Part shown: positions 51,136 through 59,925 of the stretch, one piece after another
Numbering within the stretch: the stretch's first letter is position 1
How the letters are laid out: every line of letters starts with the position of its first letter
From: Euzebyella saccharophila
Lineage (GTDB): Bacteria > Bacteroidota > Bacteroidia > Flavobacteriales > Flavobacteriaceae
DNA length: 64,000 bases
NCBI RefSeq assembly: GCF_014855495.1
Contig: NZ_JACYFJ010000001.1
Coordinates: 682,001 to 746,000 of the forward strand
Reading direction: 5' to 3'
Notes under the pieces: model-generated
What the model saw: only the letters and a program-made list of their open reading frames with translations
Database searches by the model: none
What the model was told of the DNA's origin: nothing
Made by a program: the position numbers and the translations under genes

Positions 51136-51537
51136 TTAGGGCTTTTGTGGAAAGATTCCTTCTTTTTCTATAAGCGGAATAGTGGTAAGGCTGTTTTCAG
51201 TAATTGTGTTCTTTTGAAAAAGAAATTTCTTTTCATAAAGTTTTCCTTCCGCAAAAAAAGTGACGAAGAACTCGTTGGTCAAGGCCAAAACTTCTTCTTG
51301 AAGGACTTCGATTTTCGCGAATGACCTAGGACCCAATGTTCCCAATCCATGCCGCATGGTTGAGGTTTTGATATCTCCGTCATAACCCTTGGATACCACT
51401 ATGGCCATTTCAATGGCGTCTTTTCTGTTATTGATAAGATATGCATTCCAGTCCTTGGAAAGAAATTCATCGTTCCATTCACGAATAACGGCCACATGTA
51501 CGTCCTTGGCTATTGGAATTTCAATATCCTTTTTCAT
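51136..51537 (-). CDS. Conserved small hypothetical protein next to pheS
   Basis: 133 aa soluble protein, no signal peptide. It shows alternating strands (VHVAVIREWNDEFLSKDWNA, then LINNRKDAIEMAIVVSKGYD, then ALTNEFFVTFFAEGKLYEKK). I do not recognise a named domain; related proteins often lie beside pheS in Flavobacteriia and are mis-named after it. The start is 10 bases after pheS stop, so co-transcribed. Function unknown. Confidence 0.82.
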   Translation of the reverse strand: MKKDIEIPIAKDVHVAVIREWNDEFLSKDWNAYLINNRKDAIEMAIVVSKGYDGDIKTSTMRHGLGTLGPRSFAKIEVLQEEVLALTNEFFVTFFAEGKLYEKKFLFQKNTITENSLTTIPLIEKEGIFPQKP

Positions 51538-51546
51538 AGTAAAATG

Positions 51547-52566
51547 CTAGAGGGCACTTTTAAATTGCTCTAAAAAACGTAGGTCATTTTCGCTAAGCAA
51601 GCGGATATCCGATATTTGGTGAAGTAGCAGTGCAATTCGGTCTATTCCCATACCAAAGGCAAATCCAGAATATTCTTTGGAATCAATGCCGCAATTATCC
51701 AATACATTGGGGTCGACCATTCCACAGCCCATGATTTCTAACCAACCGGTACCTTTGGTCATGCGATAATCAGTTTCTGTTTCAAGCCCCCAATAAACGT
51801 CTACCTCCGCACTTGGTTCCGTAAAAGGAAAATAAGAAGGCCGAAGTCGGATTTTTGATTTTCCAAAAAGCTCGGTGGTAAAGTACTGTAATGTTTGTTT
51901 CAAGTCTGCAAAAGAAACATCCTTGTCAATGTATAGGCCTTCCACCTGATGGAAAAAGCAGTGTGAACGAGCTGAAATAGCTTCGTTTCTATACACTCTA
52001 CCGGGAGAAATGGTACGAATGGGCGGTTTGTTGTTCTCCATATACCTAACCTGAACGGAGGAGGTATGGGTTCGTAAAAGAACATCAGGATCTGTTTGAA
52101 TAAAAAATGTATCCTGCATGTCCCTGGCCGGATGATATTCGGGCAGGTTCAGTGCGGTAAAGTTGTGCCAGTCATCTTCAATTTCCGGTCCTTCCGATAC
52201 ATTGAAACCAATTCTTGAGAAAATTTCAATAATTTGGTTCTTAACAATAGAAATAGGGTGTCTTGCTCCCAATTCCAACGGCTCCCCTGGTCTGGTAAGG
52301 TCTCCGAAAATTCCTTTCTCCTCAGATTGGGTTTCTAAGGCAGATTTAAGCTCGTTAACTTTATCGGTAGCGGCAGTTTTGAGATGGTTAATAGTCTGCC
52401 CAAATTCTTTTTTCTGCTCGTTGGGAACATTTTTAAATTCTGCGAAAAACTGATTTAATAAACCTTTTTTTCCCAAATATTTAATTCGAAAAGCTTCCAC
52501 TGCTTCGGTAGTATCGGCGGTGAATTTTTCAACTTCTGCAATGTGCTCTTTTAATGTATCGATCAT
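51547..52566 (-). CDS. pheS: Phenylalanine-tRNA ligase alpha subunit
   Basis: 339 aa class II aminoacyl-tRNA synthetase subunit. N-terminal coiled coil about 1-90, motif 2 (YRNEAISARSHCFFHQVEGL, key Arg) and motif 3 (GFAFGMGIDRIALLLHQISD, Arg in GIDRI), and the phenylalanine pocket (RPSYFPFTEPSAEVDVYW). Pairs with PheT encoded elsewhere. Normal length. A -7-like box on the minus strand (52584-52591, TAAATTTG) lies 18 bases upstream. Confidence 0.96.
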   Translation of the reverse strand: MIDTLKEHIAEVEKFTADTTEAVEAFRIKYLGKKGLLNQFFAEFKNVPNEQKKEFGQTINHLKTAATDKVNELKSALETQSEEKGIFGDLTRPGEPLELGARHPISIVKNQIIEIFSRIGFNVSEGPEIEDDWHNFTALNLPEYHPARDMQDTFFIQTDPDVLLRTHTSSVQVRYMENNKPPIRTISPGRVYRNEAISARSHCFFHQVEGLYIDKDVSFADLKQTLQYFTTELFGKSKIRLRPSYFPFTEPSAEVDVYWGLETETDYRMTKGTGWLEIMGCGMVDPNVLDNCGIDSKEYSGFAFGMGIDRIALLLHQISDIRLLSENDLRFLEQFKSAL

Positions 52567-52670
52567 GGCATGGACTAAAGCCGCAAATTTAAGATATTTT
52601 ACGGAACAAGATTTTCGTTTTAGGTAAACAAATCTTTTTCATTGGGAAGGTTTAATTTTCTAGTCTTAAA

Positions 52671-52704
52671 TCAAAAAAAGGCCAATGATATTTCATTGGC
52701 CTTT
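52671..52704 (-). terminator. Terminator of the carbonic anhydrase gene
   Basis: AAAGGCCAATGA (52677-52688) pairs perfectly with TCATTGGCCTTT (52693-52704), four-base loop; on the minus strand a U tract follows. Confidence 0.92.
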
Positions 52705-52730
52705 CTGGTATAGTAATACCTCAACTAGTT

Positions 52731-53357
52731 TTAGTAAAAGGTGACGCTACCATCTGAGATATCGTACATGGCACCAACAATTTTAATTTCTCCTTTTTCC
52801 TCCATATCCTTAAGGATTACGCTTTGGCTACGAATATTTTCAAGGGCAAGCTCTACGTTTTTCTTGGATACGGCATCAACAAATTCCAAGTTTTTAGAAT
52901 TTCTCATTTCTTCCTCTTTGGGTTCCTTGACCGCAAAAACTGCAGGCTCAATTTTATTGATAAGCGCAGTAAGATTACCCATTCGAGCATGATCACAGGC
53001 ACCCTTAACGGCACCACAGGACGTGTGACCCAAAACGACTATAGTTTTTGTTCCTGCTAATTTGCAAGCAAATTCCATGCTTCCTAAAATATCCTGATTG
53101 ATAAAGTTACCGGCTATACGTACACTGAAAATATCTCCCAAGCCTTGGTCAAAAACCAATTCTGCTGATACCCTGGAATCTATACAGCTAAGGATAGTCG
53201 CAAACGGAAATTGGCCATCTTTGGTATCGTTCACCTGCTCCAAGAGATTTCTATTAGCTTTTAAATTGGCTTGAAAACGCTCATTTCCTTCCTTTAAAAA
53301 AGTAATTGCTTTTTCAGGCGTCATAGTGGCCTGTGTTTCTTTAGTATGTGCTTTCAT
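52731..53357 (-). CDS. Beta-class carbonic anhydrase
   Basis: 208 aa. Zinc site from SCIDSRVSAELVFDQG (Cys and Asp/Arg dyad) with His and Cys in GHTSCGAVKGACDH, the usual beta-CA set. It interconverts CO2 and bicarbonate. It follows the SulP gene by 61 bases on the same strand, consistent with bicarbonate uptake and conversion. Length is normal; N-terminus has no clear signal, so it is cytoplasmic. Confidence 0.95.
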   Translation of the reverse strand: MKAHTKETQATMTPEKAITFLKEGNERFQANLKANRNLLEQVNDTKDGQFPFATILSCIDSRVSAELVFDQGLGDIFSVRIAGNFINQDILGSMEFACKLAGTKTIVVLGHTSCGAVKGACDHARMGNLTALINKIEPAVFAVKEPKEEEMRNSKNLEFVDAVSKKNVELALENIRSQSVILKDMEEKGEIKIVGAMYDISDGSVTFY

Positions 53358-53418
53358 TTCTATGTCTAATTTTTTTATTTCGTAATAAATAGGTTTGTGT
53401 AAGTTAATGATAGAAAAT

Positions 53419-55011
53419 TTAACTTAGGCTTAAATTGGATTTTGGTTTTTGCTTGAAGAATTCCACGAAACTTTCCGGATTTTCCACAATACCTCTTTTA
53501 GAGACCAATTTAATATCAATATTGCGTTCCTTGGCTTTAATGATGAAATCTTCTAAAATTTCAATGATATCATTGTCCAAATACCTTGTTTTCAATACAT
53601 CTATTTCCAAAAAGGTGTTTTCGGGTAATTTGTCCAACTCCTTTAAAATGGCACCTTTGTTGAAGAAGGTAACTTCCTCCGCCAATGTGATTTTTACATG
53701 ATCTTTTCCTTCAGAGGATTCCTCCATATGTAAGAAGTGTGAGTTTTGATAGCTTTTGATCAAAATAACTACAATACCAACGGCCAATCCTAGACCAATT
53801 CCCCAAAGAAGGTCAATAAATACAATTCCTAAAATGGTTACAATAAATGGGACAAATTGTTTCCATCCAAGATTGTACATTACCTTGAACAACGCAGGTT
53901 TCGCTAATTTATATCCAACAATAAAAAGGATAGCCGCTAAAACAGAAAGCGGAATCATATTTAATAGGTTAGGAATAAGTATGACGGAAATCAATAGAAA
54001 GAATCCATGAATAATGGCAGACATTTTAGTTCTACCACCTGATTGGATGTTTGCAGAACTACGCACAATTACCTGAGTGATTGGAAGACCACCGATCATA
54101 CCGGAAACAATGTTACCTGCACCTTGTGCCAATAATTCTCGGTTGGTGGGGGTTACATTTTTATGTGGGTCCAACTTGTCAGTAGCTTCAACACAAAGCA
54201 ATGTTTCCAAACTTGCCACCAATGCAATAGTGAAAGCCGTAATCCATATTTGCGGATTGCCTATGGCGGAAAAGTTGGGAAAACTAAATTGACCGAAAAA
54301 CGAATCAATATCATCAGGAACCGGAACACTCACCAAATGTTCTTTGGATATACCCAAAACTTCATGATCTTTTGTAGCAACATAATATAGGATACCCACA
54401 ACTACAGCCACTACAGGACCTTGGATCAATTGAAAGATTTTCCCTTTTTTACTAAGTACATTGTTCCAAAGAATTAAAATAGCAAGACCAACAATGGCAA
54501 TTAGTGTTGCGCCTGGACTAATATTGTTTATTGAATTCAGTATTTCCGAAAAGGTATTTTCACCGTCTACCTGAAAAAATGCCCAGTCCCCTTCTGGGTC
54601 TGAATCATACCCAAAGAAATGCGGAATTTGCTTTAAGACAATGATGATACCAATACCGGTGAGCATTCCTTTTATAACGGAAGAAGGGAAATAGTATCCA
54701 ATGACCCCGGCCTTAAGAATTCCGAACAAAATTTGAATAACACCACCTATAACTACCGCAACCAAAAAATTCTGGTAACCTCCCAGTGCGGTAATGGCTA
54801 CAAGTACAATGGCTGCAAGCCCTGCTGCAGGACCGCTTACCCCAATTTTGGAGCCACTAAGGGCACCTACAACAATACCACCTACAATACCGGCGATCAA
54901 TCCTGAGAATAATGGGGCCCCACTGGCCAATGCAATACCTAAACATAGTGGTAATGCTACAAAGAAAACAACTATACTGGCTGGTAAGTCGCTTTTAATA
55001 TGCTTGAACAT
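53419..55011 (-). CDS. SulP family anion transporter with STAS domain
   Basis: 530 aa membrane protein. SulP transmembrane core (first helix SIVVFFVALPLCLGIALASG, GPAAGLAAIV, and IGGLPITQVIVRSSANIQSG) followed by a STAS domain at about 445-525 (FLEIDVLKTRYLDNDIIEIL). The adjacent beta-carbonic anhydrase suggests bicarbonate (BicA-like) transport; sulfate is the alternative. About 12-14 helices. A small Cys-containing gene precedes it. Confidence 0.92.
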   Translation of the reverse strand: MFKHIKSDLPASIVVFFVALPLCLGIALASGAPLFSGLIAGIVGGIVVGALSGSKIGVSGPAAGLAAIVLVAITALGGYQNFLVAVVIGGVIQILFGILKAGVIGYYFPSSVIKGMLTGIGIIIVLKQIPHFFGYDSDPEGDWAFFQVDGENTFSEILNSINNISPGATLIAIVGLAILILWNNVLSKKGKIFQLIQGPVVAVVVGILYYVATKDHEVLGISKEHLVSVPVPDDIDSFFGQFSFPNFSAIGNPQIWITAFTIALVASLETLLCVEATDKLDPHKNVTPTNRELLAQGAGNIVSGMIGGLPITQVIVRSSANIQSGGRTKMSAIIHGFFLLISVILIPNLLNMIPLSVLAAILFIVGYKLAKPALFKVMYNLGWKQFVPFIVTILGIVFIDLLWGIGLGLAVGIVVILIKSYQNSHFLHMEESSEGKDHVKITLAEEVTFFNKGAILKELDKLPENTFLEIDVLKTRYLDNDIIEILEDFIIKAKERNIDIKLVSKRGIVENPESFVEFFKQKPKSNLSLS

Positions 55012-55087
55012 AAAAATAAATTTTTATCCTATTCTTCATTTGAAGAATGGACAGGTTAGTCAATAATAAATAAAAAATGGAAGGTCT

Positions 55088-55390
55088 TTAAATGACTAAC
55101 GATTGCTCGGGTGGGGGAGAAATAATCTCTAAGCTAAGCTCAAAGTGTCCTAACATACGATAATGGTCAAATTTGGACTCATTATCGCAGAAAATAAGAG
55201 CATAATCCATGAAATGCTCATTTACAATTTTTTCCTCGGAGGGCGATTTTTTGCCCAATTCCTGTTGTTCTTCCTCATTGATATTGGTTACTACAATAGG
55301 ATTGTCTACATCACAAAGTGTTATGACGCTTGGAGCGGCTATAGCAAATAGCCAAAGGACAAGAAGTGTAAAGCGGGCAAAACTTTTCAT
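55088..55390 (-). CDS. Small secreted or membrane-anchored hypothetical protein
   Basis: 100 aa. Signal-like helix MKSFARFTLLVLWLFAIAAP, then an acidic segment (NINEEEQQELGKKSPSEEKI) and DYALIFCDNESKFDHYRM with a Cys. No domain recognised. Position directly upstream of the SulP gene (76 bases) on the same strand suggests it may be co-regulated. Function unknown. Confidence 0.62.
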   Translation of the reverse strand: MKSFARFTLLVLWLFAIAAPSVITLCDVDNPIVVTNINEEEQQELGKKSPSEEKIVNEHFMDYALIFCDNESKFDHYRMLGHFELSLEIISPPPEQSLVI

Positions 55391-55447
55391 AGTCCGTGAG
55401 TGAAGGACAAATATAATAGCTTTGTACCCTTTTCTTTGTTAAGAAAG

Positions 55448-56206
55448 TTAAAAATCTTTAAGCACCTTGATATCTTCGGAAGGAATCCAGCCTATGGAAC
55501 CATCGGGGAGTTGTATTTTTTTCCACTCATTAAGCTCGTCCAAAACATTTACTTTGGTGCCTTCGTGAAGTTCAAAAGCTTCCTGGCTTCTATTATTCGG
55601 TTCTGATTTTACACTGCTTTCACCGGCAAAAACAATAGCGGGCATGTCCCCCTTAAATTCGTTGTACTGTAGAAAGGCAAAAACAAAGGCCAAGGCTGCT
55701 ACAAAAACGCAGACCATGCTACTAACAAATGCCAATCGCTTTCTGGAAGAATACCGGAAATAGTAGAAGGCAATGTATAGCAAAACAAAAAGGAACATAA
55801 AAATAACGGCGAGGTACGCCCATTGATCAAATGAAAACTGCCCTACAATATAATTATATATTTTTGATAACCCCGTCTGCGGTAACGTCTCAATTGCGTC
55901 CAAAGTCATGTTTTGGGCGTATGCAAGATTGTTTTTTATTTCAGGGTCGTTAGGCTGTAACAACAGGGCTTTTTCGTAATAATAAATGCTGGGGGCAATT
56001 TGGTTCAATTTATAATATGCGTTGCCTAGGTTGTAATAAAGCTCTGCAGAATGCATGCCGTTATCCAGTATTTTTAAATAACTATCAATGGCATTTTGAT
56101 ATTCTCCTACATTGTAAGCATCGGTAGCGGTTTTAAACAACGCATCGTTTTGAGAAAAAGCATTAAAGCTAACGACAAAAAGAAATATGCTTATAATTTG
56201 TTTCAT
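55448..56206 (-). CDS. batE: BatE: TPR and SH3 protein
   Basis: 252 aa. Signal peptide, TPR repeats (about 25-100, AELYYNLGNAYYKLNQIAPS), one or two membrane helices (about 130-185) and a bacterial SH3 domain at the end (FELHEGTKVNVLDELNEWKK). It is last gene of the Bat operon, a set linked to aerotolerance and stress survival in Bacteroidota and Leptospira. Starts 8 bases after batD stop. Confidence 0.86.
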   Translation of the reverse strand: MKQIISIFLFVVSFNAFSQNDALFKTATDAYNVGEYQNAIDSYLKILDNGMHSAELYYNLGNAYYKLNQIAPSIYYYEKALLLQPNDPEIKNNLAYAQNMTLDAIETLPQTGLSKIYNYIVGQFSFDQWAYLAVIFMFLFVLLYIAFYYFRYSSRKRLAFVSSMVCVFVAALAFVFAFLQYNEFKGDMPAIVFAGESSVKSEPNNRSQEAFELHEGTKVNVLDELNEWKKIQLPDGSIGWIPSEDIKVLKDF

Positions 56207-56214
56207 GGTTCTCC

Positions 56215-57996
56215 TTACAATTGCTTGTCCAATAGGGAAATTACTTCACTTGCCTTATCGTAGTCCTGTTGCATTTGCACATTTGAAAATGGACTGTACC
56301 TTGCCATTTCGCAATTTTTTAGCAAGGAAATAAAACTCTCTATAGTCTCTTCATCAACATTCTTTTCTGAAAGCAACGTCGCAATTTTTTCTTTGCTGAA
56401 TTCCGATGTTTCAATCTTTAGTTTAGCTTTTAAATAATTGTGAAGAGCCTTTTCCAAGGCTACATAAAATGCCTCTTTTTGACCTAATTCCTTTCTTGCT
56501 TTGGATAGATATTTTCTCGCTAATTTATTTGCACGTCTTATTCTGTTGCCCACTACATCTCCGGCTATGGCCTCTCGTTTTTTACTAAAGGCTATTGCGG
56601 CGGGAATTAATAACAGGGGTAATAGTAACCAAAGATAAAAGCATGTAGACCCAAAAAAGTAGTTGGAGCCAATGGCCGTTAAATTTGGGTTCAGTTTAAT
56701 GAAATTAAATTGGTCTCCGGTAGTGACCACCTGTTTGTTAGAAGAGTTGGTAGTAGCGTTGGAAGCGGCTGCATTTAAGGGGCCCTCCTTTACATTAATT
56801 ACAATTTCATCTGAATTTATTGTCTTATAGCTCTCCGTATTAGGATCAAAATAACTAAAGGAAATACTGGGAACTGGATATTTTCCCTTAAATGAAGGTA
56901 CAATGGTATAATGGTTACTTACCTTACCTTGAGATCCCGATAAAGTGGTTCGCACATCTTCATTGAACTCCGGGTCGTAAACCTCTAGAGAGCTAGGTAA
57001 ATTTGGTTCCGGTAATTGGAATAGTTTCAAATTTCCCTTTCCGCTTACCTCCACGATTGCTTGTAAGGATTCTGATGCGTTTAAAGCTGTTTTGTTGGTA
57101 GTAACGGAAAAATCAAAGTTGCCCACGGCACCACTGAAATTTACCGGCTTGCCTTGTTCCGGAAGTGCTTTTACATTGATGGTCCTTCTTCCGGCAGATA
57201 CCGTTTTATTTGTTTGGGAATAAATTCTACCGCCAAAAAAATCACGCTTGTTGGTGGGTACATCAACGGTAACATCAAGAGAAAGTGGCTCAATTTCCAG
57301 TTTTCCTGATTTTTGGGGATATAGAACCACCCGTTTTAGTACCACATACCTATAGGGCTTTCCTTTGTAGGTACCGTTTTCTGCGGATAGTCTCCTGACC
57401 GGTATATCTTGACTCCAAAAGTTATTGTATTTGGGGTTGTCCAACGGTTGATAATTAGAAACACTAATGGAAGGCGCCACATACAATTTGTAAACTACAC
57501 TAAGGGCTTCATTAAGGTACGGACTCGCTTTAGACACCTCCGCAACCAAGTGCAGACTCTCATCCGCTACATCATCTACGGTCATTTGATCGCTAGGTTT
57601 GTCTACAGCCGCTGTGACTTCAACTTTTTTAGGTACCGATTTATAGGTTTTTCCCTCAATTACGATAGACGCTTGTTGAATGGTAAAAGCACCCCTAGCA
57701 GTTGGCGCAAGCGTATAGGAATACGTTTTGGAATAACTTCGAACTCCATTTATCCAAGAGGAACTTATGGACTGAGAGGGCCCCATGAGCACCCTAAATC
57801 CTTCAAAGTTAGGAGGTACAAAATTATCACCGTCTTTGTTCATGGTAAAATCTACCCTAAGACGTTCATTGAGACCAAGTTTTTCCTTACTCAGTTTCAT
57901 TTCAAAAGTAACGGCTTCATTGTCTTGGGCATAAGTACCCAAACTCACTAAAGCGGTCAAAAAGAAAGCCAAGATATTTTTAAATACCACAGACAT
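56215..57996 (-). CDS. batD: BatD (oxygen-tolerance) protein
   Basis: 593 aa. Signal peptide, beta-rich extracytoplasmic domain of the BatD family (LGLNERLRVDFTMNKDGDNF, then GPSQSISSSWINGVRSYSKT), one membrane helix around 455-480 and a cytoplasmic helical tail (EAFYVALEKALHNYLKAKLK). Length and layout are normal. Works at the membrane with BatA/BatB; molecular role not defined. Its stop is directly followed by batE. Confidence 0.9.
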   Translation of the reverse strand: MSVVFKNILAFFLTALVSLGTYAQDNEAVTFEMKLSKEKLGLNERLRVDFTMNKDGDNFVPPNFEGFRVLMGPSQSISSSWINGVRSYSKTYSYTLAPTARGAFTIQQASIVIEGKTYKSVPKKVEVTAAVDKPSDQMTVDDVADESLHLVAEVSKASPYLNEALSVVYKLYVAPSISVSNYQPLDNPKYNNFWSQDIPVRRLSAENGTYKGKPYRYVVLKRVVLYPQKSGKLEIEPLSLDVTVDVPTNKRDFFGGRIYSQTNKTVSAGRRTINVKALPEQGKPVNFSGAVGNFDFSVTTNKTALNASESLQAIVEVSGKGNLKLFQLPEPNLPSSLEVYDPEFNEDVRTTLSGSQGKVSNHYTIVPSFKGKYPVPSISFSYFDPNTESYKTINSDEIVINVKEGPLNAAASNATTNSSNKQVVTTGDQFNFIKLNPNLTAIGSNYFFGSTCFYLWLLLPLLLIPAAIAFSKKREAIAGDVVGNRIRRANKLARKYLSKARKELGQKEAFYVALEKALHNYLKAKLKIETSEFSKEKIATLLSEKNVDEETIESFISLLKNCEMARYSPFSNVQMQQDYDKASEVISLLDKQL

Positions 57997-58860
57997 CTAC
58001 CAATCCTTTTCGTTTTTAACCTTTACCCCTTGAACTTTTTGGGCGTCTATTTTTTCCTGAACCTTTTTCTCTTCGTTTTGCATAGCTTCCAACAAGTTTT
58101 GAACCTGTTGCTTGCTTAATTGATTAGGTCTGGGTTGCTGCTGCTGAGGTTGCTCCTGTTGATTGCCGTCTTCAGGCTTTTTATTTTGCTCCTGCTTATC
58201 CTCACCGTCTCCTTCCTTGTTTTCGTCTTTCTGTTGGTCATTCTGGTCACCTTCATCTCCCTCATCCCCCTTGTTCTCTTGATCTTGATCCTGGTTCTCC
58301 TCTTGATTGTCTCCTTGGTCCTTGTTTTGTTCTTGATCCTTTTGATCGTCCTTGTCCTGTTGTTGGTCTTGGTTATCTTGGTTTTGTTCGTTTTCTTCCT
58401 GTTGCTTTTTCAACATTTCCTTCGCCAAAGCCAAATTGTAGCGCGTTTCGTCATCCGTTGGATTGTTCCTTAGGGCCTCTTTATAAGCTTCCACCGCTTT
58501 TTCATATTCTTTACGCTTCATAAAGACGTTTCCCATATTATGATACGCTCTGTGCTTGTCCGCTTTGGTCGTAGCAAATTCTCCAGCTTGTTTAAAACGA
58601 CCAAAAGCCTCACTAAAGGTTTCCTTATTGTAATAGGCATTGCCCAGATTGTAAGGGGCGGCAGGGTTTTGTTCACTTTTGGCAATAGCCCTTCTATAAT
58701 CTACTTCGGCATCTACAAATTTATCTTCGGAAAGTAATTTGTTACCGTCCCAAGTGTAATTTTTAGATTCCCTAAGATTGCGCTCATTTTCTTTATTTGC
58801 GTCCTCTTGTGCAAAGCAAAGATTTGAGAAAATGATAAGGATGAAAAAATACTTTTTCAT
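57997..58860 (-). CDS. batC: BatC: TPR protein with acidic/Gln-rich tail
   Basis: 287 aa. Signal peptide MKKYFFILIIFSNLCFAQ, three TPR units (about 40-145; NPAAPYNLGNAYYNKETFSE, HNMGNVFMKRKEYEKAVEAY) and a long low-complexity region rich in Gln, Asn, Asp, Glu and Lys (about residues 152-250) before a final basic/coiled segment. Stop abuts batD start; start overlaps batB by 1 base. Role in the Bat complex unknown. Confidence 0.88.
   Translation of the reverse strand: MKKYFFILIIFSNLCFAQEDANKENERNLRESKNYTWDGNKLLSEDKFVDAEVDYRRAIAKSEQNPAAPYNLGNAYYNKETFSEAFGRFKQAGEFATTKADKHRAYHNMGNVFMKRKEYEKAVEAYKEALRNNPTDDETRYNLALAKEMLKKQQEENEQNQDNQDQQQDKDDQKDQEQNKDQGDNQEENQDQDQENKGDEGDEGDQNDQQKDENKEGDGEDKQEQNKKPEDGNQQEQPQQQQPRPNQLSKQQVQNLLEAMQNEEKKVQEKIDAQKVQGVKVKNEKDW
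58120..58410. repeat. Low-complexity coding repeat in batC
   Basis: About 290 bases of CAA/GAA/GAT/AAC-type codons coding QDQ, DQK and ENK-like repeats. It gives a long spurious open frame on the other strand and may be length-variable between strains. Confidence 0.75.
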
Positions 58861-59906
58861 TACTCTTCGGTCTTTTCGTTAAACAAATTCAACTTTTTCA
58901 ACCATTTGGTCTTCTTGTCCAATACGAATATGTCTAAAAATAGAAATAATAGGCCTAGGGCCAAAAACCATTGAAATTGGTCTTTGAATTCTGCAAACTG
59001 CTTGGCCTCAAATTCCTTTTTATCCATTTGTAATAACTGTTCCTTTATAAATTCTACCGCATCTTCCGTATTGGATCCATCAATGTATTCACCATCACCT
59101 TCACTGGCGATTTCCGTAAGAACCTCTTCGTTTAAGCGGGTAATGACCACCTCTCCCTGAGAATCCTTTTTTAAGCTTTCTACAACACCGTTTCTTTTAA
59201 TAGGGATTGGTGCTCCCTTTGTTTTTCCCACACCAATGGTGAAAATGCGAATTCCTTCTTCCCTCGCGTTTTCAACCGCATCCTGTACGGCACCCTCGGA
59301 ATGGTCCTCTCCATCTGATATAATAAACAAAACCCTATTGGTCTGCTCTGTATCATTGTAGTAAGTAGTGGCCAATTCTATGGCCTCATTGATAGCTGTA
59401 CCCTGCGAGGTGAGCATATCCGTATTCATACTTTGCAGGAACATTTTGGCAGCCCCATAATCCGTAGTTATTGGTAGTTGTGGAAAAGCTTGCCCGGCAT
59501 AGGCAATAATCCCAATGCGGTCACTGGCCAATTGATTGATAATTTCCGAAACCAATCGCTTGGCTTTTTCCAAACGGTTGGGTGCAATATCTTCTGCCAA
59601 CATACTTTTGGAAACATCCACAGCAAATACAATGTCTACCCCTTCCCGTTTTACGGTTTCCAGTTTTGTTCCAATTTTTGGATTTACCAATCCCAGGGTC
59701 AAAAAGGCAATACCCAAACAGAAAATGAACAATTTAAGTCCGGATTTATATCGGGAACGAGTTGGGGTAAGTCTTTTTAGGAGGTGAAAATCTGCAAACT
59801 TTTTTTGAGTTCGCTTTTTCCATAGTTGCAATAGGACGAACAGGACTACCAGTACCGGTATGATACCTAGCAAATAGAAATATATTTTCTCGTCAAACTG
59901 AATCAT
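58860..59906 (-). CDS. batB: BatB: von Willebrand factor A domain membrane protein
   Basis: 348 aa. Two N-terminal helices, VWA domain at about 90-290 with MIDAS motif in FAVDVSKSMLAEDI (DxSxS), the Thr and Asp ligands in SQGTAI and ISDGEDHSEG, and a C-terminal helix (LALGLLFLFLDIFVLDKK). The MIDAS binds Mg and protein partners. Coupled to batA upstream (19 bases) and batC downstream. Confidence 0.92.
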   Translation of the reverse strand: MIQFDEKIYFYLLGIIPVLVVLFVLLQLWKKRTQKKFADFHLLKRLTPTRSRYKSGLKLFIFCLGIAFLTLGLVNPKIGTKLETVKREGVDIVFAVDVSKSMLAEDIAPNRLEKAKRLVSEIINQLASDRIGIIAYAGQAFPQLPITTDYGAAKMFLQSMNTDMLTSQGTAINEAIELATTYYNDTEQTNRVLFIISDGEDHSEGAVQDAVENAREEGIRIFTIGVGKTKGAPIPIKRNGVVESLKKDSQGEVVITRLNEEVLTEIASEGDGEYIDGSNTEDAVEFIKEQLLQMDKKEFEAKQFAEFKDQFQWFLALGLLFLFLDIFVLDKKTKWLKKLNLFNEKTEE

Positions 59907-59925
59907 GTTCCTAACTGTCCAAAAA

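Noticed and set aside
57409-57951. 180-codon plus-strand frame
   Set aside because: Antisense to batD.
58120-58473. 117-codon Leu/Val-rich frame
   Set aside because: Antisense reading of the batC low-complexity region.
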